From the NCBI GenBank assembly GCA_034401795.1, contig CM067369.1, positions 85,383,129-85,447,128 on the forward strand: a stretch of DNA of 64,000 bases, written 5' to 3'. How positions within the stretch are numbered: the first letter of the stretch is position 1; each line of letters opens with the position of its first letter. The position numbers and the translations under genes were made by a program. This DNA comes from Chaetoderma sp. LZ-2023a (lineage: Eukaryota > Mollusca > Caudofoveata > Chaetodermatida > Chaetodermatidae). This document shows positions 1-9,558 of the stretch, in pieces. The notes beneath the pieces were generated by a model, which saw only the letters and a program-made list of their open reading frames with translations, had not been told where the DNA came from and searched no databases.

Positions 1-784
1 CTGTTTCTCTCCTTCACGTTTTGGAAGTCTTGAGAGCGACATTTTTTTGCGAAATGGTTCCAGCCATTACACGATGTACACTGTTGTCCTCGTGCTGAAC
101 ATGATTTGTCCGTACCGAAATGACCAGTACGACCGCATCTGTAGCATTCAGCTTTCTCGAACTGAGATTTTGATTTTGCGCCTAACTTGTGTTTGTGGTG
201 GACAATGTTTAGTTTTATCAGCAATTTTCATTTCGTGCAATTGTCTCTACCGCCTCGAATGTTCCTGCTAATTTTAACAATTCTGTTAATGTAAGTGTCC
301 CCTCTCCAGGAATTTCTGTCTTAATCTATCTGACTTACAATGTTCGACAACTTGATCACGTATCTGATATCCGTGTCATTACTGTATTCACATCCATTGG
401 ATGGTTAGCATAATTGCGTTATGAATTGCTCTAGTTTCGTCACCTTGCACTGTTTTTCTGAATATATGTCTGGTATGTAACATTCGTTTTGACAACATAA
501 TGTGTATTCAACGTGTCGAGAGCTTTAAAATATTCTTTGACAGTTCCAGTTACAGACAAAGTTTTGAATGTTTCACGCAGGGGTGGGCCAGCTATGTACA
601 GGAGAAGTGCTCATCTTTGGGCTTGGTTTGTCTCAGAATCAGATTCTACAAACAGTCCTTTGCTATCAGCATGCGCCTCAAACTCTTCTAACCATGCTTT
701 CCACCATAAACCCGCCATACTCGAATCGCCCGTCACATCAAATGTCTTCATAACACGTAATTCCCCAAAATCTGCTACTGTCAT
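1..784 (-). mobile_element. Ty3/gypsy-like LTR retrotransposon gag remnant (cut by window edge)
   Basis: Read on the minus strand, the frame begins near 784 with a gag-like segment (tracts such as WWKAWLEEFEAHADSKG) and ends near the left edge with two adjacent zinc knuckles: CYRCGRTGHFG..C and CTSCNGWNHFAKKC. Paired CCHC knuckles after such a segment are typical of Ty3/gypsy nucleocapsids, which bind the element's RNA. Protease and polymerase would lie to the left, outside the window. The copy is a fossil: broken, incomplete, with at least a few breaks. No LTR could be delimited. Seen: the knuckles and gag-like tract. Inferred: the family. Confidence 0.7.
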
Positions 785-1590
785 TTTATACAGTTTACTT
801 AGCTATCACACTGTTATTTACTGCGTCGTCACTGTCACATTCCTTTACTGAATGTGTAGAACAGGATTTAACATTTGATACTTAATTACTATTATTAAAA
901 CATAAGATCAGATTAATGCATTTTGACACACTATTTCTCATACTATTTACTTCCGGTACTCGGGTAACCTGAATGGCAGATTCGCCGGATTATGGTACAG
1001 ATAAGATGCATGAAACAATAATACACGACATGACATGTTCAACCAAGTTTTCTCAGTAAAATTTTAATTTATGGTCATCACAGTGATAAGTAGACAGCGT
1101 GATCTCTTAATCCTGCTGTTGTGCAAAGGAAGCCCTTTGCAGGGTGTTCCAAAATATTCAACAGAATATTTATAAAATTGTAAAGGATTGTTAGTGTTTT
1201 GGTTTTCAGGTTCAAAGGGTTAAAACCTGACTAGGTCCATTGAAGTCTCCAAAATCTTAGTGAAAAACTCTTGAAATTGATGATGATCCATAATCCACTA
1301 TCATCACCAGATTCCGTCTTCATAATTAGTTTCTGATTCATAGCTCCATCCAGGCTTGTGGGAGCTAGGGTGTGCATTTGGAACAACACCGGTGCATGTT
1401 AAGTTTAATGAACTTTGTCCACATATTTGTTACTCTACTAATAATATATCCTTCACTCTATTATTAAGTGTAGAGGGGTGGGGTATGGCGGGGCTGGAAA
1501 ATATAATAACGACTTATTAACCCCTTAAAAAGCTCAGTGTTACTCATTTTGATTAATCTATTTTAAGGGTCAAGATGTGTGTATAAATTA
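785..1590. other. No recognisable gene; AT-rich spacer
   Basis: The first part may hold the 5' end of the gag-bearing element on the left, but I cannot delimit an LTR or primer-binding site. Around 1145-1180 there is a short piece like the end of foldback family A (AAAATATTCAACAG). The rest shows no open frame or repeat that I recognise. Confidence 0.4.
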
Positions 1591-1858
1591 AGTTTTTCCT
1601 CGGTTAATGTCCATTTGCAGGTCAAGAGAAAACAATTTTTTTGTAAATGTATCGTTGGAATTTACAGAGCTTTCTGCAGTCTTTCAAATGGATATTTCTC
1701 CAGACCACTGCAGATGAAGATTTGGCCATCTTAAACATAAACGGTCAAGAAAATCTAAATTTTTGTTTAATCAGAGTCGATCTGTATGCCAAGAGAAGGC
1801 TATTTTTTAAACATTGTCATTGGAAATACTGGCCAGTTATTGCAGTGATAAAATTAAA
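1590..1858. repeat. Degenerate copy or copies of foldback MITE family B
   Basis: Contains the family-B landmarks GTCCATTTGCAGGTCAAGAG (about 1608-1627), ATGCCAAGAGAAGGCTATTTTT (about 1786-1808) and a central part like CTGGCCAGTTATTGCAGTGATAAA. The hairpin symmetry of better copies, such as 20285-20440, is mostly lost, so this is an old copy or two overlapping ones. Confidence 0.4.
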
Positions 1859-2806
1859 ACAAGAGTCCCAAGGGCCTGTGACGCTTACCTGGACCATTGG
1901 CATTTGAACCATTTTCATTTAAATAGACAGGATGGATAATCTTAGAAGATCCAAGATGGCCACAAAAGAAATTCACTAATCAAATCTTGTTTGATATGTT
2001 GAAGCCTACCGCCATAGGATCCGATCATTCCACCCAAGTTTCATTGAAATCGAGCCATTAATTAAGTAGTTTTAAATGGTTCCGGAAAATGTAAAAAAAT
2101 CCAAGATGGCCACCAAAAAAATCGACCAACCAAAATTCTGAATAGAATTTCTAGAGCCTACCGCTATAGAATCTTTGCAGCCAAATTTGGATAAAATTCA
2201 CCAAGCAGTTAAGAAGATGCGCTTTTAACAATTTCTAAATTTTTCACCCCAAATCTTGGGTTTTCAACTAAAATCCTTCATCAAATTTGGTTGAAATCCA
2301 CCGTGTGCTTAAGGAGAGATGCATTTTGACAATTTTCTCACACTAAAACTTGACCAATCATAATTCTGAATATATGTTCTGGAGCCTATCATGATAGGGT
2401 TGTTCTAGGCAAATTTGTATCAAATCTGCCAAGCAGCTAAGAAAATGAGTGTTTTGACAGTTTCCAGTAAATCTTTCATAGTTTTTCACCCCAAAAATTG
2501 ACCAATCAAAATTCTGAATATATGTTCTGGCGCCTGTCATGATAGAGTTGTTCTGGCCCATTTCAAATCTGTCAAGCAGCTAAGGAAATCAAGACTCGTT
2601 TTGACAATTTCCAGTACATTTTTCATAAAACCTGTTTTTCACAAAAATCCTGAATAGAGGTTCACAAGCCCACCACCCTAGGATGCTCCCAGCCAAGTTG
2701 GGTTAAATTCATTCAAGCAATTAATGAGAAGAAAAAGTTGGACAGATGACGGCGGTCACCATGGCATAAGCTCACTTGGCCTTTCAGGTCAGGTGACCTA
2801 ATAAAT
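1859..2806 (+). repeat. Repeat family C, forward copy
   Basis: The copy opens with AAGAGTCCCAAGGGCCTGTG...ACCTGGACCATTGGCATTTG and closes with GGCCTTTCAGGTCAGGTGACC. Those two edges are roughly inverted versions of each other (CTCACCTGG / CCAGGTGAG in better copies), which suggests a foldback-type non-autonomous element. The inside is made of diverged repeats built around AATCCAAGATGGCCACC and ATTTTGATTGGTC. No coding frame. Other copies lie at 3214-4786 (reversed) and 23965-26992. Confidence 0.6.
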
Positions 2807-3213
2807 GCCACCAGCTGTCATATTGTTTGTCATAGAAATATCTGAGAAGTCGCAAAAATTGAGATATTGCTAGGACAAACAACATGCTTGTTAATTGCTT
2901 GATAATGGGCACATGCCAGTTACAGGCCATGTAATACTCGGAGAACAGTTAACTCCTGTGTGTGCGACTTCAAAATATCTGTAAATCATAGCAACAGCTC
3001 TTTGTCGTTCATAGGCAATAACTTTTTGCAAACTAGCAGTTTTAATACAATTGCTTCGTTTGCTTATTTAATAATAATATGTATATTATTTATTTGTATT
3101 CAATAAAATTATTAAATTATAGCAATTTTTTGGTTGAGAGAAATGGCTGGTCCAGTTACCTGAATGAAAGTGTTTGTGCGCGTGCTTGTGTCATATATAA
3201 ACCATGCAGGCTA
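2807..3213. other. Unannotated spacer between two family-C copies
   Basis: AT-rich sequence with no convincing frame. Nothing recognised. Confidence 0.4.
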
Positions 3214-4786
3214 TTTTTAGCTCACCAGGCCATCGTCTGTCCATCAACTTTTGTTTTAAAACGCTACTCCTCATTAACTGCTTGACAGATTTCAACCTAC
3301 TTTGGCTGTAAGGACCCTATGAGGGTAGGCTTCAGTGTATACAGAATTTTGATTGGCCAATTTTTCCGGCATCCATCTTGGATTTTCCGAAGATTTTGGG
3401 AAATAAGATAAAAGCCTACTCCTCATTAACTGCTTGGCCGATTTCAAGCAAACTCGGCTGGAAGGACCCTAGAGTAGTATGCTTCAGAACCAGAACTTGT
3501 ACACAGAATTTTGATTGGTCAATTTTTTTCGCCCGCCATCTTGAATTTTCTTTCAAGCAAACTCAGTTGGAAGGACCCTAGAGTGGTATGCTTCAGAACC
3601 AGAACTTGTACACAGAATTTTGATTGGTCAATTTTTTTCGCCCACCATCTTGAATTTTCTTTCAAGCAAACTCAGTTGGAAGGACCCTAGAGTGGTATGC
3701 TTCAGAACCAGAACTTGTACACAGAATTTTGATTGGTCAATTTTTTTCGCCCACCATCTTGAATTTTCTTTCAAGCAAACTCAGTTGGAAGGACCCTAGT
3801 TGTATGCTTCAGAAAATGTATACAGAATTTTGATTAGTCAATTTTTTCGGCACCCATTTTTAATTTCCCGAAATGGCCAGAAATTGTTGAAAACGCTAAT
3901 CTTCATTAACGGCTTGGGAAATTTCAACCAGATTTGGCGGCAAGAATACGAGTCTAGTAGGTTTCAGAACATGTACACAGAATTTTGATTGGTCAATTTT
4001 TCTGGCAGCCATCTTGGATTTTCTAATTTCTGGAAATCAGTTAAGAGCCTACTCCTCATTAGCAACTTGGCCGATTTCAAGCAAACTCGGTTGGACGGAC
4101 CCTAGAGTGGTGTGCTTCAGATTATTTTTACAGAATTTAGATTAGTCAGTTTGTTTGGCAATCATCTTGAATTTTCCAAAAAATGGCGGGAAATTTTTCT
4201 AAACGCTACTCCTCATTAACTGCTTGTACAATTTCAACCAGACTTGGCTGGAAGGATACTAGGCTGGTAGATTTCAGAATTTGTATACAGAATTTTGATT
4301 GGCCAATGTCTTCTGTAGCCATCTTGGATGTCTTTCAAATTTACGGAAATCTGTTAAAAGGCAACTTCATTAACCGCTTGAATGATTTCAAGCAAACTCG
4401 GCTGGAAGGACCCTAGAGTTATGTGCTTCAGAGCTTGTATACAGAATTTTGATTGGTCAATTTGTTCGGCAGCCATCTTGATTTTCTGAAAACTTGGAAT
4501 TCGTTTAAAATGCTAGCCCTCATTAACTGCTTAGTCAATTTCAACCAGTGGTAGCCTCTAGTAAATCTATTCAGAATTTTGATACGCCGATGTTTTGGCA
4601 GCCATCTTTGATTTTCTGAAAAATTTCCGGAACCATTTAAAAACAGTACTCCTTAATCAATGGCCTGCAACATATGGTCAATTTTTTTTTTAGTGGCCAT
4701 CTTGGATTTTCCGAAAATTATCCATCATGTCTATTCAAATGCTAATGGTCCAGGTGTGTGTCATAGGCCCTTGGTCCTCTTGTTAG
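3214..4786 (-). repeat. Repeat family C, reverse copy with internal tandem repeats
   Basis: Bounded by TTTTTAGCTCACCAGGCC at the left and GGTCCAGGTGTG...GGCCCTTGGTCCTCTTGTT at the right, the reverse of the copy at 1859-2806. The interior is a run of diverged units, each with 'CTCATTAACTGCTTG', 'TTTCAAGCAAACTCGG', 'GGAAGGACCCTAG', 'ACAGAATTTTGATTGGTCAATTTT' and 'CATCTTGGATTTT' in that order. One stretch has been re-amplified as an exact 109-bp array (separate entry). No coding potential seen. Confidence 0.6.
3442..3877. repeat. 109-bp tandem repeat, four units
   Basis: Units start near 3442, 3551, 3660 and 3769, exactly 109 bp apart. The second and third are nearly identical; the first and last are more diverged. 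The phase marker is TTTCAAGCAAACTCAGTTGG. The array is a local, recent expansion of the older unit of repeat family C. Confidence 0.8.
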
Positions 4787-4868
4787 ATTTCTATCTCTTG
4801 GTAGATTTCTATAAAGGCGTCAGAAATATAATCTGTTTTACTAGCTAAATGCTGATGTATTTCTCCAG

Positions 4869-4991
4869 TCTATGAAGGATTTAGTTTTCAACCAATCAGA
4901 AAAAAGCATAAGCTGGCTGCCTCATTGTATGTGCTCAATCAAGGTGGTGCCATCTATAGTTTGCCAATGTGGTGCAAAAGCAACCCTGCAG
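4869..4991 (+). CDS. Candidate internal exon of an unassigned gene
   Basis: A 123-bp stretch is framed by a good acceptor (TATTTCTCCAG) and a consensus donor (CAG|GTAAGC). It stays open across its length, encoding YEGFSFQPIRKKH, KLAASLYVLNQ, GGAIYSLPMWC and KSNPAG in sequence. It lies between repeats yet has complex, non-repetitive composition, as an exon would. I do not recognise the protein and found no neighbouring exon in this frame. The donor lies exactly where a foldback family-A-like sequence begins (GGTAAGCTGTTGAGTATTTTGAA). Coding status is an inference from splice signals and the open frame; it could be chance. Confidence 0.35.
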
Positions 4992-5399
4992 GTAAGCTGT
5001 TGAGTATTTTGAATTAATTTCACTGGACGCTGTTTTTGCTCACAGTTAAATTAATTATAAGTAAGTCAACATATAGTTCTTACATAATAAAGAATATGTT
5101 GTATTGGCACTTACTTGACATCGCACATTATCAGGTGAGGAGACTAAAATAGAGACGACCATTGTTCACCATGTTTTCCATGGCTGTAAAGAGTGAAAAC
5201 ATTGCTGCAATCAGTTTTCATCAACCTTCAGTGTCTTGTCCTTTGCAAGTATCCTAACCTTGTTTACAAGTTTGTATTGTGGTATCTTGTGAGTGCCTTA
5301 TACGGGTTAGCACAAATTACTGAAAACACTGCGATCATGTTCTCTGGATTATCTCAAACATTGACCATCGGAGAAGTATACAAACATGTGTGAGCTTGA
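4992..5399. other. Spacer with a partial foldback family-A sequence
   Basis: 4992-5045 resembles half of the family-A palindrome (GCTGTTGAGTATTTTGAA...ACTGGACGCTGTTTTTGCT). A 66-codon hydrophobic frame at 5193-5393 has no features I recognise and is probably chance. Confidence 0.35.
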
Positions 5400-5540
5400 T
5401 TTTGCCTTCGTTCATGAAGGGGTCTGTGTCTTTCGACATATTTTGCAGCTATTGGAAGCAGCTAATCAAGGACACTTCTTCATCGATGAAATGTAGATCA
5501 TCTGCATGCTGTAGCTCTAGTTGCCAGGTCTGAGAATGGA
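5400..5540 (-). mobile_element. Reverse-transcriptase element, 3' fragment with (H)ADD catalytic motif
   Basis: The minus strand encodes WQLELQHADDLHFIDEE, the RT catalytic box with H in place of the usual Y of YADD, followed by a short tail (NEGKIKLTHVC). It continues the RT of 5839-6196, from which a foldback family-A copy separates it. The element also includes 13168-13560, beyond DIRS copy 1. Clade uncertain: non-LTR-like, no endonuclease seen. It is a broken remnant. Confidence 0.55.
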
Positions 5541-5838
5541 CCTTTCCAGTTTTACCCATCTCTAGCTAAGCTCCACCAACATTTCGCCGGTGTTGGGATC
5601 GATTGATCCCAGAACTCTATGACTATCAGTTTCCAGAAAACTATACGGTAAGCCGTTTAATATTTTGAAACTAATTTGACTGGGTGCTGTTGCTGCCTAT
5701 GGCAGCAACAGCACCCAGTCAAATTAGTTTCAAAATATTGGCCAGAGTGTTTATCGAATAGTAGACATACATTGATTTTGATGTCATCCTACCCATCACG
5801 TAATTGTTTATGATGTCATATGATGGATGGATAAACTG
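5541..5838. repeat. Foldback MITE family A, copy 1, inserted in the RT element
   Basis: Termini are short inverted repeats (CCAGTTTTACCC on the left, GGATAAACTGG on the right). The centre is a near-perfect palindrome: AATATTTTGAAACTAATTTGACTGGGTGCTG meets its reverse complement around the pivot GCCTATGGC near 5698. The left part carries the family marker TCTAGCTAAGCTCC and the right part ATGATGTCATATGATGG. RT coding sequence lies on both sides, so this is an insertion into that element. Confidence 0.7.
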
Positions 5839-6196
5839 GAAAAGCTCCATTGAGGGTTTGGTCTTGTTGAATGTTCTTGAACAGATGAAAGAGCTGCAGC
5901 AAGATAACATGTGAAGAACACTGGTGATAAACCATCTCCTTGTGGTGATCCTATTAATGTGTCAAATTTTGCTGAAAGACAAACAGTTAATTTTGTGTTT
6001 GCCAGTTAGTTGCCCGAGTCGCACCAGATGTAGATGTGATCATCACATCCAGCTTGGAGGAATTGGAGAATTTGTGATCTCTTGACGATATCAAATCCAT
6101 GTGACATGTCGATTACCATCTTTTAGAAGTTCCAATATTTTGATAAAACTACTGATTTTAGCATATGTTGTGCCTACAATATATTGGCGCAACTGC
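5839..6196 (-). mobile_element. Reverse-transcriptase element, RT palm fragment
   Basis: The minus strand encodes MVIDMSHGFDIVKRSQILQF (RT box A, catalytic Asp in VIDM), then GSPQGDGLSPVFFTCYLAAA (the QGD/SP box B). These are core palm motifs of a reverse transcriptase that copies element RNA into DNA. The reading stops at 6196, the left end of DIRS copy 1, and is preceded in reading order by the sequence at 13168-13560. It is followed across the MITE by the catalytic box at 5400-5540. The order and motifs are seen; assignment to a non-LTR-like clade is a guess. Broken remnant. Confidence 0.7.
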
Positions 6197-6211
6197 TTCT
6201 CCTTCGATCAA

Positions 6212-6363
6212 TACTCACCATTCTGTTACTTCTGATATACAGCTGGCCTTGACAGCGGCTCTAGGATTATAGACTTAGAAAGCTTTACCGACTCCTGGGA
6301 ACTCCTCCCAACTGCCGAGTACCCGTTTACCATAGAGCTCATTCTTGTTTGCATAGCAACAAG
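6212..6363 (+). repeat. Left inverted terminal repeat of DIRS copy 1
   Basis: This stretch, which includes CAGCGGCTCTAGGATTATAG and CCGAGTACCCGTTTACCATA, is the reverse complement of about 12970-13130 at the other end. Together with the first 15 bases of the element it is also what the internal complementary region pairs with. Confidence 0.85.
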
Positions 6364-7245
6364 AGCAATACATGCTTTTTGCATTAGGGATTTTAGTGTT
6401 TTAAATAATCTAAGTCTTTAATCGGTGATAGTTTGTGTGTTCTGAAAGGATTAACTAAGGACTATGGAGAATACCGCCCAAGACAACCAGGTTGTATTGT
6501 TCTTTATTATCCATAGTTAAAAGACTTAGGTCTCTAAATTTCGTTGTGTCGCATGTTCCAATTTCTGACCCCATAGAATCTGGGACGTGTGCTAACAACG
6601 ATATATGCCAGACGATCGCCTTCTTTAACCCCCAACAGGCGATCGGCAGATATGAAAATAGGTGTTTGCTACGGTATTTCTAACACGAATATCGGCTGAC
6701 GTCGTTCTCCGTAGAATCCGAGCGGGTGACGTCACACCCGGTCGCTCGGATGTTTATGTGAAGAAAATTTTTTTCATTAATTTACGCATCTTATTCTGGG
6801 TGCTGCGTACTAAAAATGGTACCGGAAACTTTAGAATGATCAAGTTTACGTGCGATCACGATCGGTTTGCAATGATCGGTGGTTTCAAAATTCTTGAGTA
6901 GATGCGTGGTCTGCGGTTTTACCGTGTGAGACAGCAGTTTGTTATACATTTTGTTGTTTTCTTCACATATCGTGCTGCTTTCGTTAGGAGTATAATTTAT
7001 ATTGATTATACCCTGAATGCTATGCGATATGATTCCTGGAGCCGTTACACATCCTGGAGGATCTATTATGGGTGTGTTTGTGCCCACCGCGTGCTTGTCG
7101 TCATAATCAATGCGATCGTTGTTGTAACGTGGCGGGGTGGGGTGCGGGGAGGTTACGGTTAATTTATGAGTCAAAATTATTTGAAAATTAATTGTCTACC
7201 TTCCATCCGGGTCTCGTTCCGCTTGTTTATTGTAGGTTTGTGCTT

Positions 7246-7254
7246 ATTTTATAG
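7246..7254 (+). promoter_or_regulatory. TATA-like box upstream of DIRS copy 1 gag
   Basis: TTTTATAGG lies about 55 bp before the gag start, next to a segment (AAGCCAGCCCCGCCATCATG) that DIRS copy 2 also conserves. Similar placement in both copies makes a core-promoter role plausible, but no start site is known. Confidence 0.35.
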
Positions 7255-7305
7255 GCCAAGCCAGCCCCGCCATCATGTGACGACTGCCATAAGTTTGTCC
7301 GTGTA

Positions 7306-9381
7306 ATGTTCAAGGACCATGTCTGTTTTAGGTGTTCCCTGTGTAATATAGATCATAGGTGTAATGTTTGTGCAGTGTGGTCCGTCGAAATGATGGTTAA
7401 GTTCCTTGCCCAGAAGGACTTGGCTGGGTCTGACGCGGGGTCAGGCGGTCCGAGAGGAAATCGTGGAGCGCCCGGTTCGGCCGGTGGGGGTGCTCCACGT
7501 CCCCAGCTTGAGGTGGCGGAGATGGCACGGCCGGCATGGTTTGGTCCGGCTATGCAGGGTTTTCTGCATAGCGTTCTGCCCACGCTGGTGTCGTCCCTGC
7601 TACCAAAGGTTGGGGGCAGTTTCTCCCCATGCCTGGTACGGATCCTGTCCTCGGACAGGATTCTGGACTGGTTACTGAGGGGGGCCGTCTCGTACGGTCC
7701 CCTGGCAGGCACGTCTGGCTTCGGTCAGACGGGTTCTGTCTCTCTGCGGCCACCTCCGGGTGGTCCAGTAGCGGTGGCCGGTCCGTCAGGTATGGGAGCC
7801 GTCCGCAAGGACGGCTCCACGGTTGACTTGTCTAGTGACGGCTCTTCGGAGTCTGAAGACGAGGAGGCCGAGGAGGAGAGGTTGCTGCGGCCCGTGAAGC
7901 CGCAGGTGGAGAATATGGAGGTTGATTCCGTCCTGGACGGAACCGGCCTCCATTTGTCTGGTTTGGCGCAAGCCAGGTCAGCGGCTCCGCCTGCGGCTGA
8001 GGCCAATCCGTTACCTTGCACCGGTTCCGCGCGGCTTGGTTTGTCACCAGCCGTCATGGGAACGGGTGTGCCGGGCCAGGCGTGGTACTCACCTATCTCG
8101 CCTGGTCCGGCAGCCGGACGTGGGGTGCCGTTGGCGCCCGTGTCCGGCTATGGTTCCGCGACTGTTACGGGTCCATACGGTTTTCCATGCGGACCTACCC
8201 CATGGACCGGAGTGTTTCATGGGGTGGCGGCGGAACCGTGTGGTAGCGGAGTGCCTGGCGTGTCAGCCGTGGCTCCTTGCCGGGAGGCCGTGGCTGGCAG
8301 ACCCGTGAGCACGTCAACGGGTGACGTGTTTGCGGGGGTGTCTTCATCGGAGGTAGATTGGTCAGATGCTCTGGCGTGGCTAGCCAGGGTTGACCCGTCT
8401 GTGGTTTCGGCCACGGCCGATGAAGATGCGTCCCGTCCGTCGGTTGCGTCGATTAGGACGGGGATTTTGCCCGCGGCCCGGATCCAGTCAGTGGGACTGG
8501 ATCCACGGTTCATAGATTTGTTGGATGCTATTTATAGCAAACAACTAATGACCACGGGTCAGCTCCCTGCGGCCTCCAGGGAGGTGCGGGCAAGATGTCG
8601 TATTCCGCGGGGTGAATACGACAGGTATGGTGTAGTCCCGTCGGTCACGGAGGATGACCGATGGGTACTGGGAGTCCAGAGTGCCGGGTCGGGTGGCCCC
8701 GGTCCGGCACTAGTGGATAAGTCCCAGGTACACCAGGAAGAAGTCCTGTCCCTATGCGATGAGGGTGTGAGGGCAGCGATGAGCGCTGTCAATCATTCTT
8801 ATCGTCTACTTCAGTCGGTGTGGGCTGAAGCGGGGGCAGGCCACCCTGTGCCACCTGTGGCGCTCTCATGTGTTAATGACGGCTTGGTGCTGTCAATGGA
8901 CGCATTGGCAAGGGTGCAAGCGCGAGTGACGAAGTCCAGGAGGCAAATGGTCATTGACCATATGCGTCCGGCTACGGCAGTCAGGGAGCGTCTTCTTGGG
9001 ACGCCCCTGACAGGGCCTAGCATCTTTGGTGGCCAAGCGCGGGCCTTCTTAGAGGACACCGCCAGTATCGCGCAGAATCGGTTAGCGGTAAATCTACAGC
9101 TAGAGCTAGTGCGGCAAGCGCACGCACTAGGGGCTGTGGGCAAACCGCTAACGGGGCAGCCTTCAAAGAAGCAGAAGAAGCATAAGAGCAAGGCGAAAGC
9201 CAGGCCTGTTGCGACTTCTGTTTCAGCTGGGTTCTCGGAGCCGCCGCCGGCGAAGAAACCCAGGAAGGTTGTAGAGGCGCCTACCCTCCCCAATGTTGCT
9301 CCTGACCGCCCTAGAGGCGGGAAGGGCAAGGGTAAGGGTAAGGCCTCAAAGGGCGGACAGAAGGGGCCGAAGCGTACCTGA
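7306..9381 (+). CDS. DIRS copy 1 ORF1 (gag-like)
   Basis: A 691-codon frame. It starts with a Cys-rich module (HVCFRCSLC, then CNVCAVW). A long Gly/Pro/Ser/Val-rich low-complexity middle follows (about residues 40-390), with an acidic patch SSDGSSESEDEEAEEE near 180-195. A more ordered C-terminal half runs to about residue 600, and the tail is very basic (KKQKKHKSKAKARP; GKGKGKGKASKGG), which would suit nucleic-acid binding. The first ATG is chosen because copy 2 also keeps the Cys module. ORF1 of DIRS elements is taken to act like gag; its exact role is not established. Confidence 0.75.
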   Translation: MFKDHVCFRCSLCNIDHRCNVCAVWSVEMMVKFLAQKDLAGSDAGSGGPRGNRGAPGSAGGGAPRPQLEVAEMARPAWFGPAMQGFLHSVLPTLVSSLLPKVGGSFSPCLVRILSSDRILDWLLRGAVSYGPLAGTSGFGQTGSVSLRPPPGGPVAVAGPSGMGAVRKDGSTVDLSSDGSSESEDEEAEEERLLRPVKPQVENMEVDSVLDGTGLHLSGLAQARSAAPPAAEANPLPCTGSARLGLSPAVMGTGVPGQAWYSPISPGPAAGRGVPLAPVSGYGSATVTGPYGFPCGPTPWTGVFHGVAAEPCGSGVPGVSAVAPCREAVAGRPVSTSTGDVFAGVSSSEVDWSDALAWLARVDPSVVSATADEDASRPSVASIRTGILPAARIQSVGLDPRFIDLLDAIYSKQLMTTGQLPAASREVRARCRIPRGEYDRYGVVPSVTEDDRWVLGVQSAGSGGPGPALVDKSQVHQEEVLSLCDEGVRAAMSAVNHSYRLLQSVWAEAGAGHPVPPVALSCVNDGLVLSMDALARVQARVTKSRRQMVIDHMRPATAVRERLLGTPLTGPSIFGGQARAFLEDTASIAQNRLAVNLQLELVRQAHALGAVGKPLTGQPSKKQKKHKSKAKARPVATSVSAGFSEPPPAKKPRKVVEAPTLPNVAPDRPRGGKGKGKGKASKGGQKGPKRT

Positions 9382-9558
9382 GGGTACGCAAGCTCCCTTC
9401 ATATCCGCCTGGACCGCACCTGTGCGACAGGAACAGCGGTGCCAGTTATACCCGTCGTGCCTAGAACGAAATGGTTCTCACTCTCTCTCGTTAAGAAAGA
9501 GGGGGGGGGGGGGGGCGGACTGCGAGCCGGACAACCCCGTTAAGACGTTGAGTCGTCT

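Noticed and set aside
6430-7300. Separate small genes between the DIRS left end and ORF1
   Set aside because: The stretch is shared with copy 2 (46330-47180) as untranslated leader; its frames are not conserved.
7353-9329. Several minus-strand frames of 70-170 codons opposite the gag-like ORF
   Set aside because: GC-rich shadow frames; low-complexity and repeated opposite the counterpart in copy 2.
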